From positions 1,666,931-1,730,930 of the forward strand of contig NC_092667.1 of NCBI RefSeq assembly GCF_032118995.1: a stretch of DNA of 64,000 nucleotides, written 5' to 3'. A model generated the notes under the pieces. The model was not told where the DNA came from. It was given only the letters and a program-made list of their open reading frames with translations, and searched no databases. Each line of letters opens with the position of its first letter. Position 1 is the first letter of the stretch. This DNA comes from Asterias amurensis. Lineage: Eukaryota; Echinodermata; Asteroidea; Forcipulatida; Asteriidae. Positions 11,547 through 20,307 of this stretch are shown here, piece by piece. The translations under genes were made by a program, and so were the position numbers.

Positions 11547-11835
11547 TACACTCTAAAAACTCCCGGGTCAGAATTGACCCGGATTTGGGTCCCAGAAGCC
11601 AGACCCACTTCTGGGTCTGTTTGACCCGAAAAACCGTGTCAATGTGACCAGAAATTTGTTTACAAGCGGAGATTTTTACTCGGACTCCTGGTCACAATGA
11701 CACGGATTCCGGGTCACAATGACACGGATTCCGGGTCACAATGACACGGCTTCCGGGTCAAACAGACCCAGAAATGGGTCTGGCCCCTGGGACCCAAACC
11801 CGGGTCAATTCTGACCCGGGAGTTATAGAGTGTAA
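11547..11835. mobile_element. TACACTCTAAAAACTCCCGG inverted-repeat element, unit B
   Basis: The ends are TACACTCTAAAAACTCCCGG and the matching CCCGGGAGTTATAGAGTGTA. Inside, inverted blocks of GGGTC motifs (GACCCACTTCTGGGTC, GACCCAGAAATGGGTC) flank short direct repeats of GGGTCACAATGACACGG. Copies lie at 18600-18865, with one GGGTCACAATGACACGG repeat fewer, and at 26934-27139. Confidence 0.85.
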
Positions 11836-12614
11836 CAACAATACGCCGACCGAACTTTTTGCCACATACAACGGGAAAACGTCTTAATTGGAGAGGTTTG
11901 ATTAGACAACCTCGTGCCCACCTCCAACCTTCTATGGAACGTAAATGTCGTCCCCCTGAGCCTACATTTTCGTTAACAAGAAATGGACACGTCTGATACG
12001 CAAGGTGCGCAACATCGGGCCACATTGGGTCCGATAAAACACTTGTAACCTGTTCACTCGGCCTGCGTAGATGAGGGTTGCGTTCTCCAACGTAATCTGA
12101 ACGGAATCACAACGAATTTTTATCCCGTCACAATTGTTGATCATAAAGAAGTCCAAACTCAAGATGTTCCAAAGTGAAATAGAACAGTCAGCTATTTCTG
12201 TATAAGTGAGTCTTCAGTAGTTTCTTGAATTGTTTATGTGAAGTTGCATGGCGAAGATGTGATGGTAATGAGTTCCATAGATTTGGAGCAGCAGCAGAAA
12301 AAAAGCACTTGAACCAGCTCAGAGACGGTGCGATGTTCGGCCAAGAGAATCTAGCATGTCAGATATGTATGATGGTAACTGATGAGCAAGAGATTTGAAG
12401 ACATGTAAACAAAGTTTGAAGTCGATTCTGTTTGCGATGGGCAGCCAGTGCAATTTATTCATTATATTAAAACACACTACTGGTGTTTTCGTGCACGAGA
12501 AACTCTTTTACCAGGGCAAGGAGCAACAAAATGTTAAGAGATTTGAAGGCAATGAGTATTTTTCATTTTCATGAAAAGTACTTGCCCAGAATATTGAGCA
12601 ACCTTTCACAGGAG
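11836..12614. other. Left block of unit B, downstream of lectin B
   Basis: The block about 11890-12140 is shared by all three units (CAACCTCGTGCCCACCTCC; CTACATTTYCGTTAACAAG) and is open on the minus strand in each, but it has no recognised domain or splice pattern. The part after 12146 matches A from 4725 and leads to the lectin stop. Confidence 0.4.
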
Positions 12615-14335
12615 CTACAGTGCTCGTACTGGACGCTGACAGATTAACTTGTGTGTGTTTCCACAATTCCCATCGTCCCAGCCTGCATAGTCAGCCCTGC
12701 CTACAGCGCAGTCTTGGTTGCCTTCATAATTATTTGGCTGACTATCAGCCCATCTCTTGTCCTGCACGTCAATAGCACCTTCCTCATCCAGACACACCCA
12801 GGTACCTGAACAAAGTCAATCAGAAAAAAGTATCATTTCATCAATCTTCACTGTCCTTATCATTTGGCCCATAACAAAATGTATTCAGCCCATCTCTCGT
12901 CCTGCTGCACGTCAATAGTAGCTTCACCATCCAAACACACCCAGGTACCTGAAGCAAGTCAATCAGGACAAAGTCTCATTACATCGATGTTGGGAAAGAG
13001 ATTGTACTTAACAGAATTTTGTATAAATAAAATTTGAAAAAAAGGTAGAATATTCATATCAGGTTTTTTTTTTCTTTTCTTTTTCTTCTCATTATTTTTC
13101 GATACGCATATTGCCTGTAGCGGGTTTCCGCATTTGAACACCATTCCCGGTTTTGAACACAGATTTACGACTCATGTTAATAATAACGTATGCCACACCG
13201 GGGATTAGATTAAGCCATGAACCGGGTGTGGCGGTTTCAACTTTCCGCCGTGTTCAGTTTTCCGAATGACCAAATACGGTAAAATTACGTCATGCGATGC
13301 CTGCGCACAGCAAGCGAAAGTAGTCCACTTTTAGTGCCGTATTGAGTCATCCGTGTTACACTCTCCGGTAGCTGTCATGGCGGCGTCCACGAGTACAACG
13401 AGCGGCGAACGCGTGGATCGTATGAGAGAATTTGGTGTGAAGACCAAGCAAATTATCCTGTATTTATTTTAACCAGTGGCACAAGCAGTGTTGTACACAT
13501 GAGATGGGGCAAGAGAATAATAATGTGACTATAACAGAAAAGAATCGTAATAGAAACAATTGGGGGTCACTGATAGAACTACACTACAGTACTCGCCAGG
13601 GTACTCGCGGCGGTATTTTTGTCCGACTACGTCACCCGGAAAACTGAACACGCCGGAAAGCTAAAACCGTTCGAACAACGTGCTGAAATGTCCGGCTACG
13701 TCACCCGGAAAACTGAACACGGTGGAAGACTGAAACCGCCACACTGGGCGAAGCATTTTGGCACCGTGTTGTCAATATTATTGTCAACAAATAAAAGTAA
13801 GGTTCGAACCAACGACCTCCGGATTAACGTGCCGGCGCTCTACCAACTGAGCTATCTAGCCCATGTTTGTGGTGTTTTGCCAATATCTTTGTTCGGTCGA
13901 GTCCCACTCTAGTCAGTTCTTTGTTCGACCCCAAAAATCATTTCACAATTTACCCAGTCAGTTTCCCTTGTGGTTTATATTGACAAATAAGAGTAAAGGA
14001 CATATTTTATAAACGTCATTTCTAGAATTGTACAAACCTTCAGTTTGAATGTCGTTGCAACCAATCCAGAACCTTTGGCCACTGAACATCTTGTGGAGTT
14101 GTTGTAACTCTTCTTTGGATTGAGGGACAACCATCACCCCACCCAACTCAACACAAATCTGCTTGCCCTCTTCCCATGTAACGGTGGCACCATGCATCTT
14201 GTAGCATTTGTCTTGCCACTGACTCCAAGTAGGAGGGCATGGCTTCCAACACCGCCCGTTTACAGCAGCGTAGTCTGCCATCATAAGTACACCAACGACA
14301 CCCAGCAGTTTGCTCGCCAACATTTTGCAGACCAT
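12615..14335 (-). CDS. Secreted C-type lectin B (QPN type)
   Basis: Exons 14335-14038 and 12805-12615 join in phase 1 exactly as in lectin A and give 162 residues: signal peptide (LASKLLGVVGVLMMADYAA), then a lectin domain with CWKPCPPTW, FWIGCNDIQTEGTW, NQDC, GWDD and KLIC. The sugar loop reads QPNNYEG against QPDSSGG in A and QPNNSRG in C. Only two residues of the second exon differ from C, both in that loop. QPN lies between the mannose-type EPN and the galactose-type QPD, so specificity cannot be named. The intron carries the same decayed exon, transposon and SINE as A. Probably expressed and secreted as its neighbours are; no promoter element was recognised. Confidence 0.85.
12860..12948 (-). 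pseudogene. Decayed duplicate of lectin exon 2 (unit B)
   Basis: Same acceptor and same TWVCLDGEATIDVQQDERWA start as in A, but after WAEY it reads ILLWAK and stops. Units B and C share this ending and A has a different one, so the stretch is drifting and B and C are the closer pair. Confidence 0.7.
13226..13744 (+). mobile_element. GTGTGGCGGTTTCA element, copy B
   Basis: Matches copy A in place and structure. Unlike A and C it keeps an ATG in front of the inner exon-like stretch at 13377, which reads MAASTSTTSGERVDRMREFG and then VKTKQIILYLF before a stop. This may be a piece of the family's transposase or of a captured host exon. Confidence 0.8.
13801..13862 (-). repeat. tRNA-derived SINE head (unit B)
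   Basis: Identical in its A and B boxes to the copies in units A and C and at the same intron position. Inherited with the unit duplication. Confidence 0.75.
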
Positions 14336-14752
14336 CTCTTAACAAATTGAACTTAAATGAGTGCCACTAAGAAGACGCAACTTTTACGGAACGGAACTGC
14401 GCCGAGGTAGGCCTATCCAAGACTAAATATTGACGTACAATGTTCGCCCGTTTTATTGATATTGTCGTTGAGTTAAATATTAGTTTGTATACGTTCGAAT
14501 GTGACAAGTCCCAAAGGGAAAAATGTGCGCCGCCCATAACGGCTACACCTGGTGATTTATGGTGACTACTGTTCACAAGGTTAAAATGAACACAATAGTT
14601 TCTGAAGGCTTTTAATTAAAACTCGGCAACAAAGGCTCATACTGATAATTGCAATGCATTAGCATTGGACAGTATCGTCATGATGAAAGAAAGTATATAG
14701 CGATTACAAAAGAGCGTGGTGTTGGTAAGAACTAAACAATGCCACCATCATT

Positions 14753-15139
14753 TAAAGGCAGTAGACACTATTTGTAATTACTCAAAATAATTATTAGCAT
14801 AAAACCTTACTTGGTAACGAGTAATGGGGAGAGGTTGGTAGTATGAAACATTGTGAGAGGCGGCTCCCTCTGAAGTGAAGTACTTTTCGAGAAAGAAGTA
14901 ATTTTTCACGAATTTGATTTCGAGACCTCAGATTTAGAACTTGATGTCTCGAAATCAAGCATCTGAAAGCACACACCTGCGTGTGACAATGGTGTTTTTT
15001 TCTTTCATTATTATCTCACAACTTCGGCGATCGATTGAGCTCAAATTTTCACAGGTTTGTTATTTTATGCATATGTTGAGATACACCAAGTGAGAAGGCT
15101 GGTCTTTGGAAATTACCAATAGTGTCCATTGTCTTTAAC
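14753..15139 (+). repeat. Family-1 MITE, lectin B upstream
   Basis: Near-complete copy: TTAAAGGCAGTAGACACTAT at the left, AATAGTGTCCATTGTCTTTAA at the right, with the inner palindrome GATTTCGAGACCTCAGATTT / AACTTGATGTCTCGAAATC. Shared with unit C (22461-22849) and missing from A, so it inserted after A split off. Confidence 0.9.
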
Positions 15140-15607
15140 ACGGTTAACATAATGGACAACTGTCATTGACTTGAGTTGAAATGGTGTAAGTGATAAAAGC
15201 GTCATCGCAGCCAGAAACAGAATTTAGATTCTTTTGTACAGATATTTAACAATTTTATACATTGCATATTTATAAATAAAAAAAAAAAAAAAAAGAAATA
15301 CAAATGCATACGAAATAAGACATAATTCAAATATAGATAGGTTATAAATGGCAATGGAGTGATATAACAAATTAACCCACGTCATGCTATTGTTAAATCG
15401 CTCCATTGTTCTGCACAAATGGCGCGATGGGTAAAACTACTCACCCATTGTGCAAACGAGTGAAGCTGTCATAATAGAGTCAAGGAATAAAGTAAATGAC
15501 GTCAATGACGCCATAAACCATATTTTGTTTTGAACACAGGTTAGAACTACGCATGTACTACAGAATGACCGTAAAGACTTTCCACATGTGAACAGCTACA
15601 TTGTTAA

Positions 15608-15722
15608 ATAAGGGAATAAAAATGTAGTGACAAGTTCTTAACCGGGCGTTTAAAACAGCGCAGGGTCGTGGTCGTGTGATAAAGGCCCGAGCCGAACGAG
15701 TCACTACACTTTTATTCCCATT
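15608..15722. repeat. Inverted-repeat element, ends GGGAATAAAAATGTAGTGAC
   Basis: The left end GGGAATAAAAATGTAGTGAC is inverted at the right as GTCACTACACTTTTATTCCC. The inside contains GTCGTGGTCGTGTGATAAAG, one arm of the hairpin seen whole at 7200. Also present in C at about 23272-23384. Confidence 0.7.
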
Positions 15723-16436
15723 CATAAATGCCTTTTAGTAAAACAAAAATACAAAAACACCGCAATTTTGAACAAAATATGACTTCTACCTTCTTGCTTC
15801 TAGTTTCGCTATCTAGTCTGGATTGTTGCTGCCCATGTTCAGGGGCCCAGCAGTCTTCTGCAAATGAAGTTGTCTTGTTCCGGCCTCTCAACAGTGTTAC
15901 TCTACGACATAATTTACGAAACCAAACTCTAATGGGTCATCTTATTTCCTTTGACAATCCACAGGGGAATTTTTGATGCATGAACACAAAATTTCACAGT
16001 TCAAACAATGTTTTAACACCTGAGCAAATGTATTTGTCATTAATATTTAAATGCTACAAGAAAACTACATGAATTTTATATGCCACATAAATAAACCTGT
16101 AACAACATTTCAAATAAATATCGGCCAGTTCAGTGGTTTTTTTTGCGCCCTGGAAATTAAACAGCTCATTCATCGGTGTGGTATTTTTACTTTGTACACA
16201 CGTGCGTCCATTCGATTCATATGTCATGTATGTACGACGCAAACGCAAGGCGAGGAAATACGGCCGTTTTGCTGGAAAACTGAGACAGCATTGTCACAAA
16301 TTACTCTGGAATTTTATGACAATGTTTTATTCTGATGGCAAAGATGAAGCTGACATCATGTTGATAACAACATTGCCTTGGAACGCAGCCTGTGAAGATG
16401 GATTGTGATTGGTTTGTAGATGTGATCTTGACGGTC

Positions 16437-16519
16437 ATGGCGGACTTGTCGGAGAGTACAGTGCATGCAAGCACCGGCATCGACACGGTCGAGTTGGCTG
16501 CGGGGACAGCTCAGCAACG
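16437..16519 (+). CDS. Possible orphan first coding exon (unit B)
   Basis: Second copy of the 83-base frame at 8035-8117, with the same start context, reading MADLSESTVHASTGIDTVEL first, and the same GTAAGC donor. Just upstream, 16226-16408 is also open and basic (MYVRRKRKARKYGRFAGK) but ends in a different way in unit A, so it is less convincing. Unit C lost this region. Confidence 0.3.
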
Positions 16520-16571
16520 GTAAGCGAGGGCCTGTGCTGACTGCTTGTGTAGCTAGTAGCGATGCTGTCCG

Positions 16572-17193
16572 GTGTGGCGGTTTCAGTCTTCCGCCGTGTT
16601 CAGTTTTCCGGGTGACGTAGCCGGACATTTCAGCACGTTGTTCGAACGGTTTTAGCTTTCCGGCGTGTTCAGTTTTCCGGGTGATTATAAATACACACAT
16701 AATAACACATCTGTAATTACACAGTATTGATTTTTTTGTCACAGCTATAAACTGCTTTTATAAACTGCTTTTATTTCCTTTTATTTCCATTTTGAGTAAG
16801 GCCTAACTAATTTCCCAAGAAAGTTTGACTAAGTCACTCGTGGAGGAATAAAATTATTGGAGGAATAAAATTATTCCTCCATGAGTCACTGGACCGTTCT
16901 CTGTATTTCAACGTGTAAAGCACCATCTATATTACCCTTGAAATGGGGGCATATTTTTCTTCCATGACCAACTCCTAAACACACCAAATTCTCTCATACG
17001 ATCCACGCGTTCGCCGCTCGTTGTACTCTCGTGGACGCCGCCATGACAGCTACCGGAGAGTAACACGGATGACTAAATACGGCACTAAAAATGGACTACT
17101 TTCGCATGCTGTGCGCAGGCGTCGCATGACGTAATGTTACCGTATTTGGTCATTCGGAAAACTGAACACGGCGGAAAGTTGAAACCGCCACAC
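16572..17193 (-). mobile_element. GTGTGGCGGTTTCA element, copy B', inverted
   Basis: Same place and orientation as A' in unit A. The inner palindrome is extended to two GGAGGAATAAAATTATT units. With copy B it brackets lectin B exon 1 and its upstream region. Confidence 0.8.
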
Positions 17194-17363
17194 CTGTGCG
17201 GGTCGATATTGTGCAGAGCTGCCGACATATCTTTCTTTTGCTTCTCAGAAGAATCACGACAGTAATGTTTGATGGATGATTCGTTTTCTGTGAGTACGAC
17301 TATCACAACGAGCCTCGTTGAGTACAGTTAGTTGTAGCTCGCACACAATGTTGTGCAGATTAC

Positions 17364-17585
17364 CTTTTCGTTCTCTTCTCCTTCCAATGTTGAAAGTTCT
17401 GCTTCAGTTAGATGGTCAAACCTGTCTCCCCCAGGAGCACATTATTCTTCATTGCTTTCATTTATTTATCTGCTTTCCGGCTCACTGTCTCTGCTCTCAA
17501 TATTCTGTATCAGCAAAATTTCTTCTTCTGTGATTTCAAAATTTAGATTAAAGTTTTGATTGGAAATAATAATGTCGTCAGACAT
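17364..17585 (-). pseudogene. Exon-like fossil, acidic N-terminal frame (unit B)
   Basis: Counterpart of 8945-9162. It keeps FDHLTEAELSTLEGEENEK next to a GT donor, which copy A has lost. Broken in this copy too. Origin uncertain: host gene or transposon. Confidence 0.3.
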
Positions 17586-17944
17586 GTTGTTTTCGGTCAA
17601 AATATTAGTGAGTTGTGATATTGTGTGTAAAGTATGGCAAAATAGCAGACGACATTTACTTAGTAAACTTGCACAACTTATCAACCTCTGTCAATAAGAG
17701 TAATTTTGTTACTCCATTTATAAATGGTTTTAAATTACAATCTATTTAAAAATGATTTTAAACATCAATATTATTGTACCCCAAATTTCCCTAATCTTCA
17801 GAACCCATCCACTTTTGGGGGAAAATTAAACTTCTTTTGTAGAAAATAAAGTGCATAGACGAATGTTATGACGTCACTGTTGAAGTGAGAAAACACAAGC
17901 AGAAATGTATCCATGTTCAGGGGCCTTTTTTACCGCTGACTCGT

Positions 17945-18046
17945 TATAAACAGAGCTCCAGTGTTTTTTACTATCAACCTCTCCCCATTGCTCGTTACCA
18001 AGTAAGGTTTTATGCTAATAAATATTTTGAGTAATTAACTTATTTC
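17945..18046 (-). repeat. Truncated family-1 MITE (unit B)
   Basis: ACTATCAACCTCTCCCCATT and GCTCGTTACCAAGTAAGG remain. Same position as 9530-9638 in unit A. Confidence 0.6.
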
Positions 18047-18599
18047 ATTTTTCAAGAATTTTTTTAAATTAATTTAAAATGCTTAATTTATCAAGCACAA
18101 ACATGGTAAGTGAGTAAACTCCCTCAAAATTAAGTTTTCAAAGATACTTCTTTCAATATCATTATAAAGTAACAGGAATTTAACTGAAATTGTTGATCAT
18201 TAACTTAATAGCTTAAATTTGTGTTTTTCTGTAGACCGAGCAAGTCGGCTACGACATCATCCGTGTCAAATTTTGCAAACTTAATCATCTGTGTCATATC
18301 ACTTGACTAAATATTAATTTACTTTGAGTCAGGGGGAAAAAATAATTTTTCTGCTGCCATTCATTCCCCATCCATGATGCCACTGTCGAAGGAACGAGCG
18401 TATAACTTAATTACAAAAACAGTCATTTTGGAATGGCCAAAAAAGACCCTAAACAAACAAAATGAAAAACTTAACACTAAAGTTAAAGCAAAATGTTTAT
18501 ATGTATACAGAGTGCAGGGCAACCTTCCATCAGCGAAGGTTTGAAGTATTGAACCATGAGGCGCGACGTGCAGAGGGAATGGGGATAGTCGGCCGACTG

Positions 18600-18865
18600 T
18601 ACACTCTAAAAACTCCCGGGTCAGAATTGACCCGGATTTGGGTCCCAGAAGCCAGACCCACTTCTGGGTCTGTTTGACCCGGAAACCGTGTCAATGTGAC
18701 CAGACATTTGGTTACAAGCGGAGATTTTTACTCAGACTCATGGTCACAATGACACGGATTCCGGGTCACAATGACACGGCTTCCGGGTCAAACAGACCCA
18801 GAAATGGGTCTGGCCCCTGGGACCCAAACCCGGGTCAATTCTGACCCGGGAGTTATAGAGTGTAA
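18600..18865. mobile_element. TACACTCTAAAAACTCCCGG element, unit C
   Basis: Same site as in unit B but shorter, with one GGGTCACAATGACACGG repeat fewer in the centre. The ends are intact. It shows that the inner repeats change in number between sister copies. Confidence 0.85.
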
Positions 18866-20307
18866 CAACAATACGCCGACCGAACTTTTTGCCACATACA
18901 ACGGGAAAACGTCTTAATTGGAGAGGTTTGATTAGACAACCCCGTGCCCACCTCCAACCTTCTATGGAACGTAAATGTCGTCCCCCTGAGCCTACATTTC
19001 CGTTAACAAGAAATGGACACGTCTGATACGCAAGGTGCGCAACATCGGGCCACATTGGGTCCGATAAAACACTTGTAACCTGTTCACTCGGCCTGCGTAA
19101 AATGAGGGTCTCCAACGAAATCTGAACGGAATCACAACGAATTTTTATCCCGTCACAAAATGTTCAACATGTTGAAAATTGCCGACGGACGCGACTGATT
19201 TTTGCTGCCGTCTGCGGTCGCTAGCAGATTTTTCAGCGACAATGTACGATGATTGGCGGCAAATTCGAAATTGCAATTCGCAGCTTAACGTAGCTAGCCG
19301 TACCCCACTGTTCATACACTGTGAGGTGACGTATGTCGGCACGACGGACGGCTGTGAAAATCCCTGCATTTGCATGCGCTGATGACCGAAGAGTATTACA
19401 AAGAGAGTGACTTTCAGGCACGGATGATTTAGTCTTGGACGCCTTGGAATAATAATAAGCATTTTTTTGGAATGAATAATATGGTTGGACAGATATTCAA
19501 GATGTGTTATTTCATTTCAAAACACAGTCCTCTATTTTGTAGAACCAATTTTTTAATCCACAAACCCTTTGTTCTGCTAATGGGAGACTTTGGAATGCTA
19601 GGTGGCAGCAGACTTACCATTGTTTACGTAGTTCTGAGCACGCGCACATTACCGAGAACAAAGGATTTTACCTGGTAAGTCTGCTGCCACCAAGCGTCCC
19701 AAAAGTCTCCCATTGTATTTCCATCGGTAAAATAATAATGTTCAATCGCTATTATACATAGGCCTACATACATATCAGCATTTATATGAGGCGCCTTTTT
19801 CCCAAGGTTACAAAGCGCCTACAGAAGATACAACAAAGAAGTCCAAACTCAAGATGTTCCAATGAAAAGTGAAACAAAACAGTCAGCTGTTTCTGTATAA
19901 GTGAGTCTTTAGTAGTTTTTGAATTGTTTATGTGAAGTTGCATGGCGGAGATGTGATGGTAATGAGTTCCATAGATTTGGAGCAGCAGCAGAAAAAAGCA
20001 CTTGAACCAGCTCAGAGACGGTGCGATGTTCGGCCAAGAGAATCTAGCATGTCAGATATGTATGATGGTGACTGGTGAGCAAGGGATTTGAAGACATGTA
20101 AACAAAGTTTGAAGTCGATTCTGTTTGCGATGGGCAGCCAGTGCAATTTATTCATTATATTAAAACACACTACTGGTGTTTTCGTGCACGAGAAACTCTT
20201 TTAACAGGGCAAGGAGCAACAAAATGTTAAGAGATTTGAAGGCAATGAGCATTTTTCATTTTCATGAAAAGTACTTGCCCAGAATATTGAGCAACCTTTC
20301 ACAGGAG
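18866..20307. other. Left block of unit C, downstream of lectin C
   Basis: Non-coding, holding the block shared by all units (18920-19140), the empty TTAA site at about 19286-19289, a private small inverted-repeat element (19581-19712) and the lectin 3' flank. No gene supported. Confidence 0.45.
19581..19712. mobile_element. TGGGAGAC inverted-repeat MITE, private to unit C
   Basis: TGGGAGACTTTGGAATGCTA with GGTGGCAGCAGACTTACCA faces its inverse ending AAAAGTCTCCCA. Unit A has the undisturbed site (TTCTGCTAATTGTATTTCC near 4597-4615). The flanks in C join to that sequence with at most an AT overlap, so the target duplication is 2 bases or none. Confidence 0.85.

Larger units (their letters stand above)
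14336..16436. other. Lectin B upstream region
   Basis: It holds a full family-1 MITE (14753-15139) that is absent at the same place in unit A but present in C, a poly-A run near 15279, and an inverted repeat at 15608-15722. The stretch about 15725-16436 matches A 7320-8034. No gene supported. Confidence 0.45.
11340..18402. repeat. Tandem duplication unit B (lectin unit)
   Basis: Its left edge (TATAACTTAATTACAAAAAC) recurs at the left edge of unit C at about 18401. The unit runs through lectin B, its upstream region, the exon-like sequences and the inverted A'-type element to the C boundary. It lacks about 900 bases present in A and C between the left block and the lectin stop. Confidence 0.8.

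Noticed and set aside
11890-12140. Shared block of the three units read as a gene (frames including MWPDVAHLAYQTCPFL)
   Set aside because: Open in all three units but with no recognisable domain, no consistent ends and no splice pattern; high identity of the units explains it.
14794-14976. Recurring short peptides such as CAFRCLISRHQVLNLRSRNQ at many places
   Set aside because: They are translations of family-1 MITE copies; they track the element, not a protein family.
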